From Aurantimicrobium minutum (GTDB taxonomy: Bacteria; Actinomycetota; Actinomycetes; Actinomycetales; Microbacteriaceae), in the NCBI RefSeq assembly GCF_029892845.1, contig NZ_JARXVT010000002.1:62001-126000 (forward strand): DNA of 64,000 nt. Reading direction: 5' to 3'. Shown piece after piece: positions 50,464 through 61,055 of this stretch. Positions within the stretch are counted from its first letter, which is position 1; every line of letters starts with the position of its first letter. A program made the translations under genes and the position numbers. Under the pieces are notes generated by a model. It was not told the origin of the DNA. It did no database searches and worked only from the letters and a program-made list of their open reading frames with translations.

Positions 50464-53325
50464 CTACCAGCCGGTCTCCAAGACATGCTCCAGCATGTCC
50501 ACGAAATAGTCAGCAGACTCCTGAGTAACCACCAGTGGCGGTTTGATCTTGAGCACGTTCTGGTAATCCCCGGTGGGCTGCATGATGACACCGAGTTCCA
50601 GCAGGCGATTACAGATGGCTTCTGTTTCTTCCGTTGCCGGTTCCAGAGTCTGGGTGTCTCGAATGAATTCGAGACCGAGGTAGAGACCCGAGCCATGCAC
50701 TCTGCCCACGATGGGGTACTGAGCTGACAGGCTTTGTAAGCGCTGCTTGAGGTGGGTTCCCACCTTCAATGCGTTCTCTTGCAGGCCCTCATCCTTGATG
50801 ATGCCGAGGATTGCTTTGCCGATCTCACTCGACACGGGTGAACCACCGGTGGACGAGAAGAAGTAGCCCTGGGTGCGATAACGGTTGGCAATCTCACGGC
50901 TGGTAATCACGGCACCGAGTGGGTGACCGCCACCAATGGACTTTGCCACTGCAACGATGTCGGGAATGACTCCTTGCTGGTGGAAACCCCAGAACCATTC
51001 ACCCAAGCGTCCGAAGCCAACCTGGACTTCATCCGCAATGGCAAGACCGCCCTGCGCACGAACAGCGGCATAGACCTGCTTCAGATATCCATCTGGCAGG
51101 GCGACGCCACCGGCATTGCCAAAGTAAGACTCACTGATGAACCCGGCAATCTCTTTACCTGACCGAGCGATGCCCTCAATAACCTCAACTGCTTCAGGAG
51201 CGTATTTCACCGCTTCTTCATCGCGGTGAATACCGCGATAGGAGTTGGCAGCATCCACGGTGTGGATCCAGTCAGGTCTGGTGCTCAGTGCATTGGGGTT
51301 ATCTGCAATAGAGGTGGACACCGCATCGCTTGCATAGGTCCAGCCGTGGTACTCCTCCTGCATGCAGACAATGTCGGTTCTACCTGTGTAGGCCATGGCA
51401 ACGCGCAGTGCGAGGTCTACTGCTTCTGAGCCTGAGTTCACGAAGAAGACGGTGTCGAGCTCAGGAGGAAGAGTCTCCGTGATGAGCTCTGCGTATTCAG
51501 TAATCGAGTGATAGTTGAAACGGGAGTTGGTGTTGAGCAACCGCATCTGGTTGGTCGCTGCCTCGACCACCTTCGGGTGGGCGTGGCCGACGGAGGCGAC
51601 GTTGTTCACCATGTCGAGATAGACGCGGCCGTTGACATCCATCAGATATTCACGCCATCCACGCTCCATCTGAGGAGGGTGCTGGTAGTAGTGCTCTTGC
51701 ACTTCAGCAAGGACTTTTTCACGACGCTCAAGTAAGTGGTCCGGTGCTGTTGGACTCGGATCAATACCCAGAGCGTGCGAGGGATCACCGAACAGGCTTC
51801 GCCATCCTGCTGCTAATTCAGCACTGACCATGGCAGGAACATCTACAGAATCATTGACCATGGCGACAGTGATAGCGACACGTGCTGGCAGTGTGGTGCT
51901 TGCAATCTGTGCCGAACGGAATTCCACCGTCTGGCCACCAGCGGTGACACTCACTACTCCGGGTGCTATTTCCAGAGCATGCGTCGTGGAAAACTCTGTA
52001 GCTTCAGCCAGCCAGATGGTGGCATGGGTGGGAATGGTCTTTGGCGTCTTTGGCGTGCGAGAAGGAGCACCAGCGAGCACGGGTTGCCATGCCGGAAGCA
52101 CTGCGAGATTTGCACCGCTGTCGAGAGCAGCCAGGGCAGCATGCTCGAGAGTCTCTGATGCCAGCCACGCACCCTCATCGTTGAGAGGTGAGGTGGTGCT
52201 GGCATCCAGCACCTTCACGTGAGTGAGGGAAGAAAGCAGATTGCCCCCGGACCACACCGAAGCAACAGGTGCATTAAGCCCCAGGTGGTGGCGAATGGTT
52301 GCTGACATCACTGCTGGTGGGACAGACAGAGCCTGGACCAAGATGCGCATTTCGCGGTCGAGCGCGCTGGTGGCATAGTCATTGTCTTCATCAATGCGGC
52401 TCTGCTGGCGACCGCTGAGCACCAACACAGCACCGCGCTGAATGACCAAGGGCCAGAGCGCGTCGATCTCATCATCGCTGAGCGGACGAAGCGAGTGGAA
52501 TGCGGCAATGGCAGGCAGAACACTGAATGGCTCAACGCCATCGTGGTGAAGCATCGAAGACACTGTGGTGGCAATTTCTCCCACAGCCCAGGAAGTGGCA
52601 ACATCACCGAAGTCGAGCACGGCGTCAGGAACTGACGAATCTTCCGGACACATCACGTTGTCGTCGGTGATGTCGAAGTGGCCGAGCTGCTGAGGCAGGT
52701 TCGGGCCAACAGTGCTGAGAATTGGAGAGGTCATCTCCAGTGCCTTGTGGACGAGCTTCGTGACCTCGGCATCGGGTTCATCACTCAGAAGCTGTTCAAT
52801 GACTTTTTCCGCAAAGAGCAAGTTCCACTGAAGCACTCTTCCACTGGCAGCGTGAGAGAAGTCTGCGAGTCCGCTGCTCACCATTCCTGCAATCTCGCCC
52901 AAGCGCGCAATCGCGTGAGGAGATAAGTATCCCGAGCCCATCAGACTGTTGCCCGGAATGAACTTAATCACGCGGCCATGAATCACGCCCTGAGAGGTCT
53001 CAAACAGTGCCGACATTGCACCGGTATCGCCCTCAACAATGGAGGGGATGCGCAGGTCTATCTTGCTGGCAAGGTGTGCTGCAGCCTCGTCTTGCATGTG
53101 GATTTCTTGTTCACTGAAGGCTGGGTTGCTGAGTTTGAGGACACCGAGAACTTCCCCGGAATCTTGTCTGCGCAAGATGAAGTTCTGATCCTGCTGACTA
53201 CCCAGTGATGAAGCTGAGGTGACAACGCCGAAATGCTTCTCAACCAGTGCCACAACCTCAGCCTCAGGAAGAGTGGGCGAAGGAAGTTCAGTCTGGCTGA
53301 AGTAGTCAAAGATGTCGGTATTCAT
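50464..53325 (-). CDS. phosphotransferase / class III aminotransferase fusion
   Basis: 953 residues. The first ~330 form an aminoglycoside-phosphotransferase/hydroxylysine-kinase-like domain (L-G-H-F-D-I-T-D-D-N-V, later L-D-F-G-D). A ~170-residue linker domain with Val-rich beta sequence follows. The last ~420 are a class III PLP aminotransferase: N-S-G-S-E-A, Y-H-G-W, D-E-V-Q-V-G-F-G-R and the PLP lysine in A-K-S-I-G-G-G-H-P. It resembles fusions related to AGPHD1/AGXT2L (amino-alcohol or phospho-amine metabolism). The substrate is not evident. Confidence 0.85.
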   Translation of the reverse strand: MNTDIFDYFSQTELPSPTLPEAEVVALVEKHFGVVTSASSLGSQQDQNFILRRQDSGEVLGVLKLSNPAFSEQEIHMQDEAAAHLASKIDLRIPSIVEGDTGAMSALFETSQGVIHGRVIKFIPGNSLMGSGYLSPHAIARLGEIAGMVSSGLADFSHAASGRVLQWNLLFAEKVIEQLLSDEPDAEVTKLVHKALEMTSPILSTVGPNLPQQLGHFDITDDNVMCPEDSSVPDAVLDFGDVATSWAVGEIATTVSSMLHHDGVEPFSVLPAIAAFHSLRPLSDDEIDALWPLVIQRGAVLVLSGRQQSRIDEDNDYATSALDREMRILVQALSVPPAVMSATIRHHLGLNAPVASVWSGGNLLSSLTHVKVLDASTTSPLNDEGAWLASETLEHAALAALDSGANLAVLPAWQPVLAGAPSRTPKTPKTIPTHATIWLAEATEFSTTHALEIAPGVVSVTAGGQTVEFRSAQIASTTLPARVAITVAMVNDSVDVPAMVSAELAAGWRSLFGDPSHALGIDPSPTAPDHLLERREKVLAEVQEHYYQHPPQMERGWREYLMDVNGRVYLDMVNNVASVGHAHPKVVEAATNQMRLLNTNSRFNYHSITEYAELITETLPPELDTVFFVNSGSEAVDLALRVAMAYTGRTDIVCMQEEYHGWTYASDAVSTSIADNPNALSTRPDWIHTVDAANSYRGIHRDEEAVKYAPEAVEVIEGIARSGKEIAGFISESYFGNAGGVALPDGYLKQVYAAVRAQGGLAIADEVQVGFGRLGEWFWGFHQQGVIPDIVAVAKSIGGGHPLGAVITSREIANRYRTQGYFFSSTGGSPVSSEIGKAILGIIKDEGLQENALKVGTHLKQRLQSLSAQYPIVGRVHGSGLYLGLEFIRDTQTLEPATEETEAICNRLLELGVIMQPTGDYQNVLKIKPPLVVTQESADYFVDMLEHVLETGW

Positions 53326-53428
53326 TGCTTTACTATTCTGGTCTTCTCTTCACTCAACCCCAAGCCGCAACGGCACTGTGAATCCAGCTGGGGCCCAGCT
53401 CGAGTTCACACTCTGCAGGGGTTGAGGA

Positions 53429-53674
53429 TCAGTACGTAATGGCCAAGATGGCCGTGAACACAATCACGCCGGAGACAATCTCGACATAACCGAGAACAAC
53501 GCCCCACTGGGCAAGCTTCATGCCGCGCTGGTTACTCTTCTTGATTTCTTTCAGAGCCTTATTGCCGAAATAGACGGCAAAGACTCCGAGAACCAGCAAA
53601 AGAACGCACGCTAAAGAAACAAATGCCCACGGGTTATAGCGAGCGAGTCTGGCTTCTGCGCTGTTGATACTCAC
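53429..53674 (-). CDS. small two-helix membrane protein (DUF4190-like)
   Basis: 81 residues with two membrane helices linked by a basic loop (N-K-A-L-K-E-I-K-K-S). The layout equals the DUF4190 protein encoded just upstream. Function unknown. Confidence 0.68.
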   Translation of the reverse strand: MSINSAEARLARYNPWAFVSLACVLLLVLGVFAVYFGNKALKEIKKSNQRGMKLAQWGVVLGYVEIVSGVIVFTAILAITY

Positions 53675-53683
53675 AGACCCAAC

Positions 53684-54031
53684 TTAGTAGCCGTACTGGT
53701 TGATTCCTGAAGCAATCACGACGCCAAAGAAGGCAACAACGAGAATGGCAACCAGAACACCAAGGCCAATACCGATGTATCCGGTGATGAGACCAGCCAG
53801 TGCAAGACCGTCACCCTGCTCGCCGGTGCGACGAACTTCCTTGCGTGCCATGTGTCCGGTCACCACAGCAACAATGCTGGAAACGAAAGGAATCACGGTC
53901 AGGCCGGCAATACCGGTGACGAGTGCAACGATGGCCAAGATGTTGGTCTTGGGTGCCATCACAGGCTCAGGAGTGACCACGGTCACAGGCTTGGCAGCTT
54001 TAGGGGTCTTGGGTGCAGCTTTTTCAGTCAT
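53684..54031 (-). CDS. DUF4190 membrane protein
   Basis: 115 residues. A Lys/Pro/Thr-rich N-terminal tail of ~30 residues, then two or three hydrophobic helices around [22 protein letters not shown], the DUF4190 hallmark. It lies 9 bp behind tsaD and 9 bp before the next small membrane protein gene. Confidence 0.78.
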   Translation of the reverse strand: MTEKAAPKTPKAAKPVTVVTPEPVMAPKTNILAIVALVTGIAGLTVIPFVSSIVAVVTGHMARKEVRRTGEQGDGLALAGLITGYIGIGLGVLVAILVVAFFGVVIASGINQYGY

Positions 54032-54040
54032 AGTTCAATT

Positions 54041-55099
54041 TTAGTGAACATGGATGTCTGTAACTGGGAGTGTGCTGTCAGCTCCAAAGTTCAGCGAGGA
54101 AGGTTCTGCGCCTTCCATAATGAGCTCGGACGCCAGCGCTGCAATCATCGCGCCATTGTCAGTACAAAGCGAGAAGGCGGGAATACGCAGCTCCACCCCG
54201 GCAGAGTCAGCACGCTGCTGCGCGACTTCGCGCAGGCGTGCATTCGCTACAACGCCACCTCCCAGCAAAAGCCGAGGAACCCCATAGTCCTTACACGCAG
54301 CAATTGTTTTGCTGGTGAGCACATCAATGACAGCTTCACGGAAGCTGGCAGCCACGTCAGCGATGGGGATCTCTTCCCCGGCGTCTCTGCGCACCTCAAC
54401 CCAGCGGGCAACCGCTGTTTTCAAACCTGAGAAGGAGAAGTCGTAGCGGTGCTTCTCCATGTCCTTCGGAAGTGTGAGCCCACGGGGGAAGCGAATAGCT
54501 TTGGGGTCACCCTCGGCCGCAACGCGGTCGATCTGGGGACCTCCGGGATAGGGCAGACCTAATATTCTGGCCACCTTGTCAAAGGCTTCACCTGCAGCGT
54601 CATCGATGGTCTCCCCCAGTAGTTCAACGTCGCTCGTGAGATCACGAACAAGAAGCAACGAGGTGTGACCACCAGAAACTAACAAGGCAATCGTGGGGTA
54701 TTCGAGGGGACCTTCTTCGCCGAGAACATCAGCACCCACGTGGCCCACCAGGTGGTTCACGGCATAGAGCGGCTTATCCAGAGACAGCGCCAGTGCCTTC
54801 GCTGCGCCAACGCCCACCATCAGGGCACCTGACAAACCTGGGCCGCTGGTCACCGCGACAGCATCAAGGTCTTCGAGTCTGATGCCCGCGGTGGCAACAG
54901 CTTCAGTCAGGGCTGGGCGCAGTGCCTCCAGGTGGGCACGTGCAGCAACCTCGGGGACAACACCGCCATAGCGAGCGTGCTCATCCATCGAGGAGGCAAT
55001 GACGTTAGCGAGGAGTTCGCGACCACGAACAATGCCGATACCGGTCTCATCGCAACTGGTCTCAATACCGAGGACTAAAGGAGCGTCACGGTTCATCAC
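54041..55099 (-). CDS. tsaD: tRNA threonylcarbamoyladenosine transferase TsaD
   Basis: 352 residues, full length. ASKHA-fold motifs include [10 protein letters not shown], the metal-binding H-L-V-G-H and G-G-H-T-S. It transfers the threonylcarbamoyl group to A37 of tRNAs together with TsaB and TsaE, whose genes are upstream in the same operon. Overlaps rimI by 4 bp. Confidence 0.96.
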   Translation of the reverse strand: MMNRDAPLVLGIETSCDETGIGIVRGRELLANVIASSMDEHARYGGVVPEVAARAHLEALRPALTEAVATAGIRLEDLDAVAVTSGPGLSGALMVGVGAAKALALSLDKPLYAVNHLVGHVGADVLGEEGPLEYPTIALLVSGGHTSLLLVRDLTSDVELLGETIDDAAGEAFDKVARILGLPYPGGPQIDRVAAEGDPKAIRFPRGLTLPKDMEKHRYDFSFSGLKTAVARWVEVRRDAGEEIPIADVAASFREAVIDVLTSKTIAACKDYGVPRLLLGGGVVANARLREVAQQRADSAGVELRIPAFSLCTDNGAMIAALASELIMEGAEPSSLNFGADSTLPVTDIHVH

Positions 55100-55578
55100 A
55101 GATCAGCTCCCTTCTTCATGATCACGGCGTCAATACCTTCGGGCTGGTAGTAGCCAGGACGAACAGCAATCTCTTCAAAGCCCAAGGATGCATAAAGCGC
55201 AATCGCATGAGGGTTGTCTGCACGGACTTCAAGAAAGACTCGCTTGGCATCGCGTGCTTCTACTTCATCCAGCAGCGCCGTCATCAGACGGCGTCCGAGA
55301 CCAGAGCTGCGGAACTCGGGCAGAACAGCAATGGTCTGAATATCTCCATCACCTGAGCCTCGGGGAGCCAAGAGCCCGGCATATGCCACAACACTGGGCT
55401 CACCGCCCAGAACATCCGTGTGTGCTTCGGCGACGAGATAGAAACAGTTCCTGTCTCCCACATCCCGAGCCATCGCTTCCATAGACCAGGCTTCACCAGC
55501 AAAGACAGGAGTTTCGATATCCATGATGGCGGGAACATCATCAGTGGTTGCTTGACGTAACACGATGCTGTCGATCAT
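55096..55578 (-). CDS. rimI: ribosomal-protein-alanine N-acetyltransferase-like GNAT enzyme
   Basis: 160 residues. GNAT fold with the acetyl-CoA loop R-S-S-G-L-G-R-R-L near 98-106, then [15 protein letters not shown] and G-F. Position between tsaB and tsaD is the standard place of rimI. Overlaps tsaB by 4 bp. Confidence 0.88.
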   Translation of the reverse strand: MIDSIVLRQATTDDVPAIMDIETPVFAGEAWSMEAMARDVGDRNCFYLVAEAHTDVLGGEPSVVAYAGLLAPRGSGDGDIQTIAVLPEFRSSGLGRRLMTALLDEVEARDAKRVFLEVRADNPHAIALYASLGFEEIAVRPGYYQPEGIDAVIMKKGADL

Positions 55579-56222
55579 TTCTGACCACCCCGCATCTCTT
55601 GCACAACCCGCTTGGGACCGTTGCTCATGGTGACATCCGGCGAGCGCAGATAGAGCGCCTCGAAGGGAAGGAAAGCTCTTCCTGCAACCAACATACGCTC
55701 GGCCAGAACACCGAGCCAGCTGGCCGGGACTTCCGTGGCCTGAACATAGGCACTATCGGTCACGATGTATTCACCAGGCTTCTGAATGGCAGGCCCATGT
55801 GCACGAATGGGGCAACCCTGGTCATCCAAGCCGGTATAGAAACTCACATACTCTTCCTTGCGGCGAGCATCGGTGGTGACCGCGACGTTGTTTTCAGGAT
55901 CGGTATCCAAGAACTCAAGAGCAATAGCGTCGTGGCTATTCATGGGTAGCAGGATTGCCCCTGCGCCGAATGCGAACGCATCGGCGGCAGCAATCCCCAC
56001 CCGAAGACCCGTAAAGGGTCCGGGTCCCATGCCAGCAGCAACGTGGGTCACCTCGCTGGAGGCAATCCCTGCCTCACTCAGAACTTCATGGATAAAGCTG
56101 CCGATGATCTCAGCGTGACGCATGGTGTCGGGGGTGGAGCGAGAAGACAGGACTGTTCCGTCCTTCACTACAGCAATGCTGGTGCCTGCTGACGTGTCGA
56201 TGGAAAGGATGACGTTGCTCAT
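55575..56222 (-). CDS. tsaB: tRNA threonylcarbamoyladenosine biosynthesis protein TsaB
   Basis: About 215 residues from the ATG at 56222, which overlaps the tsaE stop (ATGA). The ASKHA N-terminus I-L-S-I-D-T-S-A-G and G-M-G-P-G-P-F-T-G-L-R-V-G are diagnostic. It is the non-catalytic partner of TsaD. Confidence 0.94.
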   Translation of the reverse strand: MSNVILSIDTSAGTSIAVVKDGTVLSSRSTPDTMRHAEIIGSFIHEVLSEAGIASSEVTHVAAGMGPGPFTGLRVGIAAADAFAFGAGAILLPMNSHDAIALEFLDTDPENNVAVTTDARRKEEYVSFYTGLDDQGCPIRAHGPAIQKPGEYIVTDSAYVQATEVPASWLGVLAERMLVAGRAFLPFEALYLRSPDVTMSNGPKRVVQEMRGGQK

Positions 56223-56692
56223 GCTGCTTCCCACCTTTTGCCATGCCCAGTCAGAATCACTGTGCGGGGCTCAATGAGTTCCTCGCCGAGTTCACCCGCA
56301 TTGGCGCCCTCGGGGCGTTCAATGACGACATCGAGCCAGGAGTCCACGATGCCATCGAGCATGCCGGCACCCCACTCGACCACGACAACGGAATGAGCGA
56401 AGTCGATGTCGAGATCATCGAGTTCAACAGCACTGTTCAAACGATAGGCATCCACGTGAACCAGAGGTGGGCCATCAACCAGGCTGGGGTGTGTGCGAGC
56501 TAACACAAAAGTGGGGCTGGTCACAGGACCACGAACACCCAGGCCTTCACCAATACCTCGTGTCAGCGTGGTCTTGCCGGCACCGAGGGGTCCGGTGAGC
56601 ACCAACACATCGCCCGCACGCAGTGCCTTGCCCAGCTCGAGGCCGAGTTCATGCATCTGGTCCGGATTCTCAATTGTGCGAGTTCCGAGCAT
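56219..56692 (-). CDS. tsaE: tRNA threonylcarbamoyladenosine biosynthesis ATPase TsaE
   Basis: 157 residues. Walker [10 protein letters not shown] near 37-45, S-P-T-F-V-L and V-V-V-E-W-G motifs. It drives cycling of the TsaB-TsaD complex. Touches alr by one base and tsaB by 4 bp. Confidence 0.94.
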   Translation of the reverse strand: MLGTRTIENPDQMHELGLELGKALRAGDVLVLTGPLGAGKTTLTRGIGEGLGVRGPVTSPTFVLARTHPSLVDGPPLVHVDAYRLNSAVELDDLDIDFAHSVVVVEWGAGMLDGIVDSWLDVVIERPEGANAGELGEELIEPRTVILTGHGKRWEAA

Positions 56693-57819
56693 TAGGCGTT
56701 CCCTACGTACTCATAATCGAGTCGGGTGCCAATCAGGCGCGTGACAATCTCATAGGCAATGGAGTTCGCAGCTGCAGCCCAGTCGTGAACCGAAGGCTGC
56801 CCCAATGCTGGGTCACCGAAGAGAACCACGTGATCGCCGACAACAACGGGGTCATCGCCCACGTTAAGCAAGAACTGATCCATCGCGATGCGACCTGCAA
56901 CGGGATAGGTTTCTCCGTTGAGCAGAACGGGTCCGTTCATGGACGCATCGCGGTTGATGCCATCGCCATAGCCAAGAGGAATCAATGCCAGGGTGTTCTC
57001 ACCTGCCGTGCGGTGGAGATACCCATAGCTCACACCGGTGTTCTCGGGAACGCGACGAACAGCCACCACCCTGGTTTCCAGTGTCATGGCAGGTGTGAGT
57101 CCGAACTGCTCTGGACGAAGCTCTTCAGTGGGAGCAATGCCATAGGCGGCAATACCGGAGCGCACCATATTGAAGCGGGTCTCGGGCAGCGTCAATGCTG
57201 CCAGTGAAGCGGCAAGATGAACATACTGTGGCTCCAGGCCAGCGTCCTTGATCTCAGAGAGTCCCACTGTGAACACCTTGAGCTGCTCGAGATCATCAGC
57301 GTCGGAGGTGTTGGAGAGGTGACTCATCACACCTTCAACGTCGAGGTCTCCAGAAGCATGAAGTTCTGCTGCGGTGCGCATGAAGTCAGCCCACTGTTCA
57401 GGGCTGGAGCCATTACGGCTCAGGCCTGTGTCGAGTTTGAGGTGAACGCGAGGGGTTTTGTGGGCACGGTGTCCAGCGGCAGCAATCACGTTGAGCTGTG
57501 AAACCGAGACAGCACCCAGAGTGATGTCGTTCTCGACAGCTTCATCGAAGGTTTCATCTGGTGCGTGGATCCAGCACAGAACAGGTACCGTGATGCCTGC
57601 TTCACGCAGTACCAGCGCTTCGGCGATGTCTGCTGTTCCCAGCCAGGTTGCTCCGCCGGCGAGCGCTGCCTTCGCAGCGGGCACCATGCCGTGGCCATAG
57701 GCATTTGCTTTGACCACGATGAGCACGTCGTCAACACCGGTGATCTCATACAGGCGCTTCACGTTGCCAGCAATGGCATCCGTGTTCACCTTGGCAATGC
57801 GGAAAGGAGTGTGGCTCAT
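56692..57819 (-). CDS. alr: alanine racemase
   Basis: 375 residues. The PLP lysine is in [10 protein letters not shown], and the catalytic Tyr lies in the C-terminal domain (G-V-S-Y-G-Y). It makes D-alanine for peptidoglycan. Its start overlaps the acpS stop by 4 bp. Confidence 0.95.
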   Translation of the reverse strand: MSHTPFRIAKVNTDAIAGNVKRLYEITGVDDVLIVVKANAYGHGMVPAAKAALAGGATWLGTADIAEALVLREAGITVPVLCWIHAPDETFDEAVENDITLGAVSVSQLNVIAAAGHRAHKTPRVHLKLDTGLSRNGSSPEQWADFMRTAAELHASGDLDVEGVMSHLSNTSDADDLEQLKVFTVGLSEIKDAGLEPQYVHLAASLAALTLPETRFNMVRSGIAAYGIAPTEELRPEQFGLTPAMTLETRVVAVRRVPENTGVSYGYLHRTAGENTLALIPLGYGDGINRDASMNGPVLLNGETYPVAGRIAMDQFLLNVGDDPVVVGDHVVLFGDPALGQPSVHDWAAAANSIAYEIVTRLIGTRLDYEYVGNA

Positions 57820-58175
57820 GCTGCACTTCCTTCGGCAACGACGAACGCAACAGCAGCATTGGCATCGTGAGAGATGGAGAGGTGGAGGCTGTCGATGCCT
57901 TTGGAGCTGGCCATCTCCGCTGCAGCACCGGTTAGATCAAATGATGGCTTTCCCAGTTCGTCCTTGATCACGACCATGTCGTGAAAGGTCATCGAACCAG
58001 AGCCACCAAAGGCTTTGATCAATGCTTCTTTAGCGGCGAAGCGACCAGCAAGCGAGTTCGCGGGAAGCTCGCGCTCAGCATCGGTGAAGAGACGCTCCCC
58101 CAGCTTGGGCGTGCGTTCTAACGCCCGCGTGAAGCGAGCGATGTCGACAATGTCGACCCCCACTCCCAGAATCAT
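57816..58175 (-). CDS. acpS: holo-[acyl-carrier-protein] synthase
   Basis: 119 residues. G-V-D-I-V-D-I-A-R-F at the N-terminus and R-F-A-A-K-E-A-L-I-K-A-F-G hold the Mg/CoA-binding Asp and Glu. It attaches phosphopantetheine to ACP. It lies 6 bp behind glmS. Confidence 0.95.
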   Translation of the reverse strand: MILGVGVDIVDIARFTRALERTPKLGERLFTDAERELPANSLAGRFAAKEALIKAFGGSGSMTFHDMVVIKDELGKPSFDLTGAAAEMASSKGIDSLHLSISHDANAAVAFVVAEGSAA

Positions 58176-58181
58176 GAGTGG

Positions 58182-60032
58182 CTATTCGACCGTGACCGAC
58201 TTGGCCAGGTTACGTGGCTGGTCAACGTCCAAGCCCTTGGCGTCTGCGAGCTCCATCGCGAAGATCTGCAGTGGCACCACCGCGAGGATGGGTTCGAACA
58301 TGGGGTCGGCCAGAGGAATCTGGATGACCTCATCTGCATAGGGAAGAACAGCTGCATCGCCCTGCTCGGCAATCGCGATGACGCGAGCACCACGTGCTCG
58401 AATCTCCTGGATGTTGGAGACAACCTTGGAGTGGATCAGAGCTGAACCGCGAGGGCTCGGAACAATAACGAACACGGGCTGACCGTGATCAATCAACGCA
58501 ATGGGACCGTGCTTGAGCTCACCGGCAGCGAAGCCTTCAGCGTGGATGTACGCAAGCTCCTTGAGCTTGAGAGCACCCTCAAGTGCGATGGGGTATCCCA
58601 CGTGACGACCCAGGAACAGAACCGAAGGAGTGTCACTCATCCACTTGGCGAGCTGAGCAATCTTTTCACCGGTCTCGAGAACCTTGGTGACCTTGGCAGG
58701 CAGAGCCTGGAGGTCAGTAGCGAGACGGCGGAGTTCCTTCTCATCTACGGTCTTCTTGGAACCTGCGATGTGCAGACCAATCAAGTAGAGCGCGGTGATC
58801 TGTGCAACGAAAGCCTTGGTGGAGGCAACTGCAACCTCAGGACCTGCGTGGGTGTAGACCACAGCATCAGATTCGCGAGGGATTGTTGCACCCTGGGTGT
58901 TACACACGGAGATGGTGCGGGCACCTTGTTCGCGGGCATACTTGACCGCCATCAAGGTGTCCATGGTTTCACCTGACTGGCTGATCGAAATGATCAGGGT
59001 CTCCGGGGTAATCACGGGGTCGCGGTAACGGAACTCGTGTGAGAGCTGAACCTCAACAGGAATGCGTGCCCACTGCTCAATGGCGTAGGCGCCGACCATG
59101 CCTGCATAGGACGCCGTGCCGCAGGCAACCAAGATGATGCGGTTGATGCCGTTCAAGACAGCATCGCCCATCTCGGTCAGTTCAGGTACTTCCACGAGAC
59201 CATCCACAACGCGTCCGCGAACGGTGTTCGCCACAGCGTCGGGGTTCTCGGTGATTTCCTTCGCCATGAAGGAAGACCAACCGCCCTTATCCGATGCAGA
59301 CGCATCCCAAGCGATTTCATATTCTTCGATCTCGACAGGCTTACCATCGAAGTCCACGACCTCAACGCCGTCTGGCGTGATCGCCACAACTTGGTTCTGG
59401 CCGACAGCTGCTGCGCGGTGGGTGTATTCCACGAATGCGGCAACGTCAGAGCCGAGGAAGTTTTCTCCGTCGCCCAAACCAATCACCAGTGGTGAGTTGT
59501 GGCGAGCAGCAACAATGAGGTGAGGGGCATCGGTGTGAACCGCAAGCAGGGTGAAGGCACCCTCGAGACGGTTGACCACTAGGCGCATTGCTTCGCGCAG
59601 GTCACCGACCTCGCGGTAGACGTCCCCGAGAAGAACAGCTGCCACAGCAGTGTCAGTCTCAGATTCGAACTCGTAGCCTTTAGCCAGGAGTTCTGCCTTG
59701 ATCTCAGCGAAGTTCTCAATGATGCCGTTGTGAATGAGGGCAAGCTTGCCGTCGTCACCCAAGTGAGGGTGGGCGTTCACATCGGTGGGTCCACCGTGGG
59801 TGGCCCAGCGAGTGTGGCCAATACCGGTGTGACCAGGAATGAGGGGGTTTGCCTGAAGCAGGTCAACGAGCGCCTGGAGCTTTCCAGCCTTCTTGGCTGT
59901 CTCCAGGGTGCCACCATCGGTCAGGATTGCAACACCTGCCGAGTCATATCCGCGGTACTCCTGACGCTTCAGACCGCCCAAAAGAACGGCAAGAGTGTCT
60001 TGCTGACCGACGTAACCCACGATTCCACACAT
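58182..60032 (-). CDS. glmS: glutamine-fructose-6-phosphate aminotransferase
   Basis: 616 residues, full length. Cys2 of M-C-G-I-V-G-Y is the glutaminase nucleophile. Two SIS sugar-isomerase domains follow ([14 protein letters not shown]). The C-terminus N-L-A-K-S-V-T-V-E is standard. It makes glucosamine-6-phosphate for cell wall; glmM, the next enzyme, lies 1 kb upstream. First gene of the operon running to tsaD. No glmS ribozyme is seen in the short 57-bp gap to coaA. Confidence 0.96.
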   Translation of the reverse strand: MCGIVGYVGQQDTLAVLLGGLKRQEYRGYDSAGVAILTDGGTLETAKKAGKLQALVDLLQANPLIPGHTGIGHTRWATHGGPTDVNAHPHLGDDGKLALIHNGIIENFAEIKAELLAKGYEFESETDTAVAAVLLGDVYREVGDLREAMRLVVNRLEGAFTLLAVHTDAPHLIVAARHNSPLVIGLGDGENFLGSDVAAFVEYTHRAAAVGQNQVVAITPDGVEVVDFDGKPVEIEEYEIAWDASASDKGGWSSFMAKEITENPDAVANTVRGRVVDGLVEVPELTEMGDAVLNGINRIILVACGTASYAGMVGAYAIEQWARIPVEVQLSHEFRYRDPVITPETLIISISQSGETMDTLMAVKYAREQGARTISVCNTQGATIPRESDAVVYTHAGPEVAVASTKAFVAQITALYLIGLHIAGSKKTVDEKELRRLATDLQALPAKVTKVLETGEKIAQLAKWMSDTPSVLFLGRHVGYPIALEGALKLKELAYIHAEGFAAGELKHGPIALIDHGQPVFVIVPSPRGSALIHSKVVSNIQEIRARGARVIAIAEQGDAAVLPYADEVIQIPLADPMFEPILAVVPLQIFAMELADAKGLDVDQPRNLAKSVTVE

Positions 60033-60089
60033 AAGGGTTCCAGTTTAGTTCACGAGCGGCATAACGCCCGCGTAGGGCAGAATAGGCAG

Positions 60090-61043
60090 GTGAAGCTTGA
60101 GCAAACCGGTGCCATCTCTGTGCACACGACTCCCTTTGTGGAGATCTCCCGTGATGAATGGGCTGAGCTTGCTCCCACCACCGCTTCTCCCCTGACCGAG
60201 GCAGATATTGAGAGCCTGCGAGGCCTAGGAGACCGCCTCAACCTGCAGGAAGTAGAAGATGTCTATCTTCCGCTGAGCAGGTTGCTCTCTATTTATGCCT
60301 CTGGCGCACGAAAGCTGCACCGCGACACCTCCAACTTCCTCGGCGAGCGCGCCACCACCACGCCGTTCGTCATTGGCGTGGCTGGCTCTGTTGCCGTGGG
60401 GAAGTCCACCGTGGCCCGTCTGTTGCAGATGTTGATGGCTCGCTGGGAGGACACCCCCCGCGTTGAACTTGTGACCACCGATGGCTTCCTCTATCCCAAC
60501 GCTGAGCTGGAACGCCGGGGCATCTTGGACCGCAAGGGATTCCCGGAGTCCTATGACCGTCGCGCATTGCTGCGCTTCGTCAGCAAGATTAAGAGCGGTG
60601 CCGCTGAGGCCACTGCTCCGGTCTATTCCCACCTGAGCTATGACATCTTGCCCGACGAGAAGGTTGTGGTTCGCCAGCCTGATGTTCTCATTGTCGAGGG
60701 ACTCAATGTACTTCAGCCCCCCACCTCTGGTGGTGGGCTAGCCGTGAGTGACCTGTTTGACTTCACTGTCTATGTCGATGCTCGCACCCAAGACATTGCC
60801 ACCTGGTATCAGGATCGCTTCCTCTCACTTCAGCGCGGAGCTTTCTCCGACCCTGATTCTTACTTCCACCGCTATGCCTCGCTCACCGAGGACGAAGCGC
60901 GTGAGACGGCCAAGGGCTTCTGGGAACGCATCAACCTTCCTAACTTGGAAGAGAACATTCGACCCACTAGGTCCAGGGCAACATTGGTGCTGCGTAAGGC
61001 AGCAAACCATGCGGTCTCGACTGTCTTGCTGCGCAAGATCTAG
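60090..61043 (+). CDS. coaA: pantothenate kinase
   Basis: About 317 residues from the GTG at 60090, close to the family length; a GTG at 60120 is the alternative. The frame runs far upstream opposite glmS, but that part is not coding. Walker [18 protein letters not shown] and the type I PanK C-terminus are clear. It phosphorylates pantothenate, the first step to CoA. Divergent from glmS, convergent with glmM. Confidence 0.93.
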   Translation: MKLEQTGAISVHTTPFVEISRDEWAELAPTTASPLTEADIESLRGLGDRLNLQEVEDVYLPLSRLLSIYASGARKLHRDTSNFLGERATTTPFVIGVAGSVAVGKSTVARLLQMLMARWEDTPRVELVTTDGFLYPNAELERRGILDRKGFPESYDRRALLRFVSKIKSGAAEATAPVYSHLSYDILPDEKVVVRQPDVLIVEGLNVLQPPTSGGGLAVSDLFDFTVYVDARTQDIATWYQDRFLSLQRGAFSDPDSYFHRYASLTEDEARETAKGFWERINLPNLEENIRPTRSRATLVLRKAANHAVSTVLLRKI

Positions 61044-61055
61044 AGAAGAAGAGAA

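Noticed and set aside
59730-60089. Upstream extension of the coaA frame opposite glmS
   Set aside because: It is antisense to the conserved start of glmS, and CoaA proteins are ~310-320 residues, which fits a start near 60090.
59973-60089. glmS ribozyme
   Set aside because: The gap between glmS and coaA is only 57 bp, too short for the ribozyme, and its core is not present.
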